A DNA stretch of 6,492 nt, taken from Chloroflexota bacterium. GTDB taxonomy: Bacteria > Chloroflexota > Anaerolineae > Anaerolineales > UBA4823. The DNA lies in contig JAJZSS010000094.1 in NCBI GenBank assembly GCA_021849525.1, positions 1 to 6,492 of the forward strand, written 5' to 3'. Positions 1 through 4,459 of the stretch are shown here, one piece after another (position 1 is the stretch's first letter; each line of letters starts with the position of its first letter). The translations under genes and the position numbers were made by a program. The notes under the pieces are model-generated. The model worked only from the letters and a program-made list of their open reading frames with translations. It was not told the origin of the DNA and did no database searches.

Positions 1-57
1 CAGGTCCTGAGCCTTAAACTGGATCAGGTCAGCCAGGTGGTTGGCGAAGCTGGCTGA
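1..57 (+). CDS. 3' end of an unidentified plus-strand gene (partial)
   Basis: Frame 1 is open from the window edge to a TGA at 55-57 and encodes 18 residues ending in VVGEAG. The other two plus frames hit stops within the first 15 bases. A strong hairpin begins 19 bases after the stop, as expected at the end of a transcription unit. The fragment is too short to assign to any family. The reading is based only on frame openness and position, so it could also be non-coding. Confidence 0.35.
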   Translation, partial: QVLSLKLDQVSQVVGEAG

Positions 58-75
58 TTTTTACTGTAAATAACA

Positions 76-113
76 ACAGCCCCGAGATGCCATCGTCTGG
101 CGCTCGGGGCTGT
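76..113. terminator. Probable bidirectional rho-independent terminator
   Basis: An 11-bp perfect stem, ACAGCCCCGAG (76-86) with CTCGGGGCTGT (103-113), is capped by an inner GCCA/TGGC pairing. It can be extended by AACA (72-75) with TGTT (115-118) around a one-base bulge. In the minus direction it is followed by TTGTTATTT, a fair U-rich tract. In the plus direction ATGTTATT is weaker. It lies between the plus-strand fragment and the convergent foldase gene, where a shared terminator is expected. Confidence 0.8.
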
Positions 114-167
114 ATGTTATTGGGTCGAGAGAATTATTCAGACCGCAATTTCGCAATTAGACAGAGG

Positions 168-1631
168 TTACGGCTGCGGTGCTGGGGCTGCCTGAGTCGC
201 CTGGCTCTCCAGGAACTGGGTTTGGAGTGAAGTAATGTAGTTGCTGATATCCTGCGGCATGGCTGGCTCGTCCGGAACCCGGCTTGCCCAGTCGTCACGG
301 GTAACGATTGTGGCAGCTTCCTTCAGGCTGGTCAGCCACTCCTGGAACTTGGTATTCTTTTCATTCTCATAGTCTGAGTCGCTCAATGGGCGTTCTTCCT
401 TACCCAGGCTCTGGATAATATGAAAACCGAAATCGGTTTCCACGATCTCACTGATCTGACCAGGTTCCAGAGCGAAAGCCGCTTCCTCGAAGGGAGCGAC
501 CATAAAGCCGGGGCCAAACCAGCCGAGATCTCCGCCTGTGTCCTTATTGCTGGTGTCGGTCGAGTAAGTCTTGGCCAGAACAGCAAAGTCTACTCCGCCG
601 TCCAAAAGATCCTTTACTTCCTCAGCCTGTTCTTTCGTTTCCAGCAGGATGTGGCGGGCCCAGACTTGTTCCTGGGTGCGAGGAATATTCAGCTCGGCTA
701 CGACGGCATCAAATACCTTGAAATAATATAGCTGCGATTCGATCACATAGCGCAGATCGCTTTCGCTGATCCCGTAGTTATCCTTGAAACCGGTGATCGA
801 TTCTTGATACAGTTTCTGATAACCTTCCAGGGTGAACGGTGTGGCGGTTGCTGTGGGTGCAAGCGTAGCGGTCGCCGTGGCTGGTCCAGAAGGGGTGCTG
901 GTTGCAGTCGGTATCTGGGTGGGTGTTACTTCACCGGCCGGTGTAGTGGTAACTTCGGGTGTTGTGGTTGGGGGTGCCGCCTGGGCAGTGGCGGTTGCGT
1001 CTGCGCTCAACGCTTCAGCTGTGGCAGTTGCTACAGTCGGGTCCAGTGTGGCGGTCGGAGCCATCACGGTCATTTGGAGCGCCGAATATGTCGAGGTGGG
1101 GATCGGTTCTAAAGTTGATGTGGGTGTCGAGGTTCCATTCGGAAAATATCCGAATGCTTCCTCGAAAGCCTTGTCCAGCTCCGCTTCAGTAACAGTAATC
1201 CCCCGGCGTTTGGCTTCTTGCCGGATGAGTGTATTATCGGTAACCCGGTCCAGCATGTCCTGACCGATCGAATTCATCTGGGATTGAATTTGAGAAAACT
1301 GGCTGAGGATCGAAGATTGGATACTGGGGTCAGATCCGAACATTTGGGACAACTGGTAAGTGTTGGCGGCGTTTTGGATCAGCGCATACCGCCCATAACG
1401 AACCTGGCCTGCGAACTGTTTCGTGGTGATCTTATCGCCATTAACGGTTATGAGCGCTTGAGAATCCTGGATGATGCCCTGATATAAGTAACCGTATAGA
1501 ATGACGCCCACCACCGCGATGATGATCACAACCGTACCAATCAGCAGATAGCGGCGCTGCAACTCTTCCTTTTGCTGGCGCGCCAGATGCTTCTTGGTCT
1601 GGGGAATTTTTTCTTTTGGTGTTTCAGACAT
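168..1631 (-). CDS. Membrane-anchored peptidyl-prolyl isomerase (SurA/PrsA-type foldase with parvulin domain)
   Basis: This 487-residue protein is a predicted extracytoplasmic folding factor that catalyses cis-trans isomerisation of prolyl bonds in exported proteins. A basic cytoplasmic stretch (1-27) precedes one membrane segment (about 28-50). There is no lipobox Cys, so it is probably an uncleaved signal anchor. A SurA_N-like helical domain occupies about 60-160 and 267-315, split by a Thr/Ala/Pro-rich insert (166-265). The parvulin domain spans about 322-412. It shows the ARHILLET start, a GGDLGWFGPG loop and the closing GFHII motif, with His327 and His404 at the usual parvulin positions. 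A short Ala/Pro-rich tail ends the protein. The ATG is preceded by AAGGAA about 7 nt upstream. A strong terminator lies 20 nt upstream of the start. Family assignment is confident; client proteins are unknown. Confidence 0.93.
   Translation of the reverse strand: MSETPKEKIPQTKKHLARQQKEELQRRYLLIGTVVIIIAVVGVILYGYLYQGIIQDSQALITVNGDKITTKQFAGQVRYGRYALIQNAANTYQLSQMFGSDPSIQSSILSQFSQIQSQMNSIGQDMLDRVTDNTLIRQEAKRRGITVTEAELDKAFEEAFGYFPNGTSTPTSTLEPIPTSTYSALQMTVMAPTATLDPTVATATAEALSADATATAQAAPPTTTPEVTTTPAGEVTPTQIPTATSTPSGPATATATLAPTATATPFTLEGYQKLYQESITGFKDNYGISESDLRYVIESQLYYFKVFDAVVAELNIPRTQEQVWARHILLETKEQAEEVKDLLDGGVDFAVLAKTYSTDTSNKDTGGDLGWFGPGFMVAPFEEAAFALEPGQISEIVETDFGFHIIQSLGKEERPLSDSDYENEKNTKFQEWLTSLKEAATIVTRDDWASRVPDEPAMPQDISNYITSLQTQFLESQATQAAPAPQP
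837..1136 (-). other. Thr/Ala/Pro low-complexity insert within the foldase
   Basis: These bases encode residues 166-265 of the foldase. By my count about two-thirds of the hundred residues are Thr, Ala or Pro, in a loose alternating T-A-T and T-P pattern. There is no Lys, Arg or Cys. The segment interrupts the SurA_N-like domain between its two helical halves, so it probably forms an extended disordered loop outside the membrane. The DNA is quasi-repetitive but holds no exact tandem unit. It is a possible site of Thr O-glycosylation or wall contact, which is inference only. Confidence 0.8.
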
Positions 1632-1650
1632 AGTAATTCCTTACACAAAA

Positions 1651-1679
1651 GCGGGGCACAGGGGAATCCTATGCCCCGC
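1651..1679 (-). terminator. Rho-independent terminator after rpsR
   Basis: On the minus strand a perfect 8-bp stem, GCGGGGCA (1672-1679 complement) with TGCCCCGC (1651-1658 complement), encloses a 13-base loop and is followed at once by TTTTGTG. It lies 23 bases past the rpsR stop. This is a canonical intrinsic terminator for the rpsF-ssb-rpsR unit. Unusually, its U-tract ends just before the foldase Shine-Dalgarno, so it may act as an attenuator in front of that gene. Confidence 0.85.
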
Positions 1680-1702
1680 GATGAATATAGACTGAAATCA
1701 GC

Positions 1703-1972
1703 TTAGCGCAGAACTTCGCCGGAATATGGCAGCAATGCCAGGTGGCGAGCGCGTTTAATGGCCGTGGCCAGGGCGCGTTGGTGCTTTGCGCAGGTGCCGG
1801 TCTGGCGGCGGGGGCGTATTTTCCCGTCATCGCTGACAAAGCGGCGTAACATATCATAGAGCTTGTAGTCAATAACCGCGTTCTTGTCGGCGCAGAATTG
1901 GCATTCACGCGGCCGGGCGAAGAAGCGGCGAGGGCCATTCCGTCCCTCGGGGGTTGCTGGTTGGTTACTCAC
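1703..1972 (-). CDS. rpsR: 30S ribosomal protein bS18
   Basis: This 89-residue protein matches bS18 through almost its full length: [21 protein letters not shown] near the N-terminus, then [26 protein letters not shown] split across residues 43-67, and the closing [12 protein letters not shown]18 pairs with S6 on the 16S rRNA platform of the small subunit. Cys24, Cys27, Cys61 and His64 form a CxxC...CxxH set, which suggests a zinc-binding 'C+' form; that is inference from known S18 variants. The start is GTG, supported by GAGGAG at 1981-1986 (minus strand) 8 nt upstream. An in-frame TGA lies a few codons further upstream and rules out a longer protein. It follows ssb by 58 bp. No rplI follows it, although that gene is common in this cluster in other bacteria. 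Confidence 0.97.
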   Translation of the reverse strand: MSNQPATPEGRNGPRRFFARPRECQFCADKNAVIDYKLYDMLRRFVSDDGKIRPRRQTGTCAKHQRALATAIKRARHLALLPYSGEVLR

Positions 1973-1995
1973 GTTCTTGACTCCTCGTGATCATG

Positions 1996-2019
1996 GGTCC
2001 TTGGGCGTCCAAGCGGACC
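1996..2019 (-). other. Intercistronic hairpin between ssb and rpsR
   Basis: Two paired segments, GGTCC/GGACC (5 bp) and TTGG/CCAA (4 bp), stack with a two-base GC bulge and a four-base loop. The structure fills most of the 58-bp gap between ssb and rpsR and ends about 9 nt before the rpsR Shine-Dalgarno. It has no U-tract, so it is not a terminator. It could be an RNA processing or stability element, or a translational control site for S18. Confidence 0.45.
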
Positions 2020-2030
2020 GCTCACAGACC

Positions 2031-2423
2031 CTAAAATGGAAATTCTTCCTCGTCGACTTCGTCCTCATCCTCAAGATGATTGCCTTCCCGGCGATCTTCG
2101 AGCAGGATCATCTCATTGGCGACAATCTCAGTTGACGAGTGTTTGGTGCCTTCTGGATCTTCCCATTGGCGAGTTTGCAATCGCCCTTCGATATAAACCA
2201 GTCGGCCTTTATTGAGGTGCTGCTTGCAGATTTCGGCCAGGGTGCTCCAGGCGACCACATTGAACCATTCAGTCTCGGTTCGTCTGCCGCCTTCGGATGT
2301 ATTCCAGGAGCGGCTGGTTGCTACACTGAAGGTAGTCACCGGGCGACCAGAAGGCGTATAACGCATTTCTGGATCTCGGCCCAGCCGTCCGATTATCATG
2401 ACTTTATTCAGACCTCTGGTCAT
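2031..2423 (-). CDS. ssb: Single-stranded DNA-binding protein
   Basis: This 130-residue SSB coats single-stranded DNA in replication, repair and recombination. The OB-fold covers about residues 3-109. It shows the family opening LNKVMIIGRLGRDPEMRYTP, then TEWFNVVAWSTLAEIC and the strand GRLVYIEGRLQTRQWED. The C-terminus is an acidic tip (LEDEDEVDEEEFPF) ending in Pro-Phe, the conserved docking site for partner proteins. Only about eight residues separate the OB-fold from the acidic tail, so the usual long Gly/Pro-rich linker is nearly absent. The ATG has AGGAG 6 nt upstream. That Shine-Dalgarno can pair with CTCCT in a small hairpin (2430-2442). The gene lies between rpsF and rpsR, the standard arrangement, with gaps of 55 and 58 bp. 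Confidence 0.97.
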   Translation of the reverse strand: MTRGLNKVMIIGRLGRDPEMRYTPSGRPVTTFSVATSRSWNTSEGGRRTETEWFNVVAWSTLAEICKQHLNKGRLVYIEGRLQTRQWEDPEGTKHSSTEIVANEMILLEDRREGNHLEDEDEVDEEEFPF

Positions 2424-2478
2424 CTTACTCTCCTGTAAGGAGTGACGGCCTCATTTGAGTGAGGGTTTTTTCTCTATG

Positions 2479-2760
2479 CTAGTTGGCAATGAGCAAGAAA
2501 CGCATGACCGGCTCGAGGAAACGTAAATTACGTTCTATTCCGACAAGATTCTTCTCGGGCATGCTGGTCTGCATAAATACATACTGGCCTTCGAGCTGTT
2601 TGCGGATCGGGTAAGCCAGACGTCGCTTACCCCACATATCGACTTTGTCGATAATTCCGCCGTCCACAGTAACCCAGCCTTTAATCCGCTCTACAACCTC
2701 GCCGAGAGCTGTCTCATCCAGGTCGGGGTGAACAATAACAACCAATTCATATGCACGCAT
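2479..2760 (-). CDS. rpsF: 30S ribosomal protein bS6
   Basis: This 93-residue protein is the full length of bS6, which binds S18 and helps build the platform of the small ribosomal subunit. Family features are the opening MRAYELVVIVHPDLDE, a central GGIIDKVDMWGKRRLAYPI segment (about 34-52), the strand GQYVFMQ, and the closing helix and strand around RNLRFLEPVMRFLL. I chose the ATG at 2758-2760 because AAAGGAGG lies about 9 nt upstream and the protein then begins exactly at the conserved family start. An in-frame GTG 75 bases further upstream would add 25 residues unlike S6 and falls in the structured leader. It is the first gene of rpsF-ssb-rpsR and has its own promoter. Confidence 0.97.
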   Translation of the reverse strand: MRAYELVVIVHPDLDETALGEVVERIKGWVTVDGGIIDKVDMWGKRRLAYPIRKQLEGQYVFMQTSMPEKNLVGIERNLRFLEPVMRFLLIAN

Positions 2761-2852
2761 CGGGAAATGCCTCCTTTCCTTGGGATAAGCCCCGAAATTC
2801 AACCGTTGGCTGGTCCGGGGCGGAAAGCAAGCCACGCTGAGCGTGGCTTCGC
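2761..2852 (-). promoter_or_regulatory. Structured 5' leader of rpsF (candidate S6:S18 autoregulatory RNA)
   Basis: The predicted transcript has about 90 nt before rpsF with two hairpins. The first (2827-2852) sits at the very 5' end: AAGCCACG pairs with CGTGGCTT, extended by GC/GC around a bulge. The second (2789-2821) has a GCCCCG/CGGGGC base enclosing a 21-nt internal region that contains CAACGGTTG. The Shine-Dalgarno AAAGGAGG follows. Many bacteria autoregulate rpsF through an S6:S18-binding leader with a conserved CCG. The second hairpin is the better candidate here, but I cannot confirm the consensus fold by eye. Confidence 0.45.
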
Positions 2853-2855
2853 ATT

Positions 2856-2884
2856 AGTTTAGCATACTAAACCTGTTTTGCCAA
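2856..2884 (-). promoter_or_regulatory. Sigma-70-type promoter of the rpsF-ssb-rpsR cluster
   Basis: On the minus strand TTGGCA (2879-2884) and TAAACT (2856-2861) are spaced by exactly 17 bp. A TGC directly before the -10 makes it an extended -10 promoter. Transcription should start near 2849, at the base of the first leader hairpin. The -10 overlaps a perfect 6+6 inverted repeat, GTTTAG-N4-CTAAAC (2857-2872), which could be an operator. Confidence 0.65.
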
Positions 2885-2900
2885 GGTGATATTTTCCCGG

Positions 2901-2922
2901 AATGAAAGCGAGATATTTCATT
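2901..2922. repeat. 7-bp inverted repeat in the divergent control region
   Basis: AATGAAA (2901-2907) is followed after 8 bases by its perfect reverse complement TTTCATT (2916-2922). It lies just upstream of the rpsF promoter and about 50 bp upstream of the rightward promoter, so it could be a binding site affecting either. An AT-rich 7-bp dyad can arise by chance; the role is unknown. Confidence 0.3.
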
Positions 2923-2953
2923 GCCAGCTTAGACAGGGTTGAAACCGAGGATT

Positions 2954-3015
2954 GGCATGAATTTGTATGCCTCTTGACGGAGATGTCTCTGGAATGTATG
3001 ATGAAGACATCTTCA
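2954..3015 (+). promoter_or_regulatory. Promoter of the flavin reductase-AMMECR1 operon with flanking dyads
   Basis: TTGACG (2974-2979) and TATGAT (2997-3002) are spaced by 17 bp, each five of six to the sigma-70 consensus. Transcription should start near 3009, leaving a leader of about 20 nt. Three dyads surround the promoter. GGCAT-N8-ATGCC (2954-2971) abuts the -35. GAGA-TG-TCTC (2980-2989) lies in the spacer. TGAAGA-CA-TCTTCA (3002-3015) covers the start site. The last two share an 8-mer in opposite orientation, AGATGTCT and AGACATCT. Placement suggests repression, but no regulator gene is nearby. Confidence 0.6.
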
Positions 3016-3030
3016 ATGTGAGGTTATTGC

Positions 3031-3531
3031 GTGACAAAAAAACTGGAGCTGGACAGTGCGGATGAGTTTCGGGCAGCCATGCGGCGCTGGGCAACTGGTG
3101 TGACGATCGTGACTGCACAAAATGGAACTGTCCGGCATGGGATGACCGTCAGCTCTTTTACATCGCTCTCCCTCGAACCACCGCTGGTGATGGTCTCATT
3201 AGAGCAAACTGCCAGTACGACCCGGTTAATCCAATCCAGCGGCGCATTTGGGGTTTCCATTCTGGCAGATGATCAGCGGGTGATTTCCGATCGCTTTGCC
3301 GGGCGGATTATAGAAATTTCTGACAAATTCGCCGGGTTAGAATGGACCACGCTGATCACCGGCGCGCCGCTCCTGGTAAATGCTCTGGCAGGATTTGATT
3401 GCCGGGTCGTGTCTTCACACACGGTTGGAACCCACATACTTTTCATCGGCGAAGTTCTTGCCTTGCGATCGACCAACAATTCAAATCCGCTCATTTACTT
3501 TGAGCGTGATTACCATCAGGTCGTGAAATAA
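3031..3531 (+). CDS. Flavin reductase family protein (HpaC-like, FMN-binding split barrel)
   Basis: This 166-residue protein has the usual length of a stand-alone flavin reductase domain. Such enzymes bind FMN or FAD and use NAD(P)H to supply reduced flavin, often to a partner monooxygenase in the cytoplasm. The typical opening (residues 12-28) holds FRAAMRRWATGVTIVTA. It is followed by HGMTVSSFTSLSLEPPLVMVSL (36-57), the flavin-binding part of the fold. A late GTHILFIGEVLAL strand (133-145) and the PLIYFERDYHQV ending (153-164) are also characteristic. The GTG start has GAGG about 7 nt upstream, and an in-frame TGA at 3019-3021 prevents an earlier start. It leads a two-gene operon with an AMMECR1 gene 25 bp downstream. 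No monooxygenase is in the window, so the electron acceptor is unknown. Confidence 0.9.
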   Translation: MTKKLELDSADEFRAAMRRWATGVTIVTAQNGTVRHGMTVSSFTSLSLEPPLVMVSLEQTASTTRLIQSSGAFGVSILADDQRVISDRFAGRIIEISDKFAGLEWTTLITGAPLLVNALAGFDCRVVSSHTVGTHILFIGEVLALRSTNNSNPLIYFERDYHQVVK

Positions 3532-3556
3532 TTCAGTTGAAGTTAGAGGTGGGGAG

Positions 3557-4162
3557 ATGCCAGCGAGCCTTTCAAATATAGAAAAGCAGCAGCTTTTGGA
3601 GTTAGCCCGCCAGGCGCTCGAAGCGGGTGTTAATCGTGAACCTTTACCCTCCCTTGAGCTGGACCAGTTATCCGATCATCTGCAGGCTGAAGGGGCTTCT
3701 TTTGTCACCCTTACCTGCCGAGGAGAATTACGCGGCTGTGTTGGGGCATTAGAGGCTTACCAGCCACTGGCAGAAGATGTCCGCCAGCATGCCGTCGCCG
3801 CAGCATTGCAGGATTACCGTTTTCCACCGTTACAGCCAGACGAATTAAACAACATTGAGATCGAGATCTCTTATCTGACGGTCCCCCAGCCGGTTGAGTA
3901 CGGCTCTCCGGCAGAGCTGCTCGAAGTCTTGCGTCCTGGAATCGATGGCGTAATCCTGCGAGATGGGATCCGCCGGGCAACTTTCTTGCCTCAAGTATGG
4001 GAAAAAATCCCGGATAAGGCAATATTCTTAAGCTATTTATGTGAAAAAATGGGAGCGCAGCCTGATCTGTGGCTAAAAAAACGCCTGCAGGTGTTTGTGT
4101 ACTCGGTCGAAGAGTTTAAAGAATCGCCCCGATTCCAAGAAGCCACTGGCCTGGAAGTGTAA
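3557..4162 (+). CDS. amrA: AmmeMemoRadiSam system protein A (AMMECR1 domain)
   Basis: This 201-residue protein is essentially one AMMECR1 domain. The signature LRGCVG (58-63), a variant of LRGCIG, is present and includes the conserved Cys61. Other family features are the AAALQDYRFPPLQPDEL segment (81-97), the strand IEIEISYLTVPQPV (100-113), and the block GVILRDGIRRATFLPQVWEK (131-150) leading to a C-terminal helix with LCEKMG. The family commonly occurs with a MEMO-like protein and a radical SAM enzyme, and is sometimes fused to them. Its reaction is not settled to my knowledge. Neither partner is in the window. The ATG has GAGGT 6 nt upstream, and the gene lies 25 bp after the flavin reductase, so the two are probably co-transcribed. 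Flavin-dependent electron supply to a radical SAM partner is a speculative link. Confidence 0.9.
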   Translation: MPASLSNIEKQQLLELARQALEAGVNREPLPSLELDQLSDHLQAEGASFVTLTCRGELRGCVGALEAYQPLAEDVRQHAVAAALQDYRFPPLQPDELNNIEIEISYLTVPQPVEYGSPAELLEVLRPGIDGVILRDGIRRATFLPQVWEKIPDKAIFLSYLCEKMGAQPDLWLKKRLQVFVYSVEEFKESPRFQEATGLEV

Positions 4163-4174
4163 TAAATCGCAGAT

Positions 4175-4196
4175 CTGAGGCCGGAGGTCGGCTTAG
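4175..4196. terminator. Weak candidate terminator between convergent units
   Basis: AGGCCG (4178-4183) pairs with CGGCTT (4189-4194) with one G-U pair and a five-base loop. The stem is extended by CT/AG around a single bulged G. The 30-bp gap between the convergent amrA and darA-like genes is otherwise unstructured. The hairpin overlaps the stop codon of the minus-strand gene. After the stem the plus strand reads only ATTTGGG, so the U-tract is poor. Confidence 0.35.
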
Positions 4197-4459
4197 ATTT
4201 GGGTGAAGTGCTCAACATTGAGCACAAAAAGGGTCGCCTTCTTACTTTCGGAGGTGCTCGACGGATCAAGATGAGAGCGAATGATCTGCAGAGCACTGTC
4301 TAATTTTTCGTCGTCCACTCCGATCATCAAAGTGCTGGATCCACGCCGCAGCAATCCACCGGTTGAGGAGACCTGTGTGACCCGAAAATTAGCCTCGAGC
4401 AAGGAATTCGATACGGGTTCTTTATCGACATCGCGTACAATGGCAATGATTAGTTTCAT
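4193..4459 (-). CDS. Short DarA/PstA-like P-II protein (cyclic-di-AMP receptor family), lacking the large loop
   Basis: This 88-residue protein opens MKLIIAIVRD and carries the family core NFRVTQVSSTGGLLRRG (24-40), then STLMIGVDDEKLD and the final strand ATLFVLNVEHF. B. subtilis DarA and S. aureus PstA are trimeric ferredoxin-like proteins of about 109 residues that bind c-di-AMP. Residues 1-60 here keep their numbering: Asn24, Arg26, Thr28, Leu37 and Gly47 are kept, while Phe36 is Leu and Asn41 is Ser. About 21 residues of the B-loop region are gone. The usual VGGATVF strand entrance is replaced by KKATLF. The ATG overlaps the upstream gene's stop (ATGA), and its Shine-Dalgarno GAGGAG lies inside that gene, so translation is probably coupled. 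Family is clear; c-di-AMP binding is doubtful alone. Confidence 0.88.
   Translation of the reverse strand: MKLIIAIVRDVDKEPVSNSLLEANFRVTQVSSTGGLLRRGSSTLMIGVDDEKLDSALQIIRSHLDPSSTSESKKATLFVLNVEHFTQI

Noticed and set aside
144..158. Two adjacent copies of CGCAATT downstream of the foldase stop
   Set aside because: A single pair of 7-bp copies is too short to support an attachment site or regulatory role.
837..1136. CRISPR-like or tandem-repeat DNA
   Set aside because: The repetitiveness comes from Thr, Ala and Pro codons. There are no exact direct repeats with regular spacers.
832..1263. Long open frames on the plus strand, rich in Val, Ala and Gly, opposite the foldase insert
   Set aside because: They mirror the Thr/Ala/Pro codons of the foldase read on the other strand. 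They have no family resemblance, and the minus-strand gene is unmistakable.
1669..1938. Second minus-strand frame overlapping rpsR
   Set aside because: It is a shifted frame of a full-length, well-conserved S18 gene and resembles no family.
2761..2835. 25-residue N-terminal extension of S6 from an upstream in-frame GTG
   Set aside because: S6 homology starts exactly at the downstream ATG, which has a strong AAAGGAGG. The upstream stretch is the structured leader.
2827..2852. Leader hairpin as a terminator of either strand
   Set aside because: Neither side has a U-rich tract, and on the minus strand it lies at the presumed start of the rpsF transcript.
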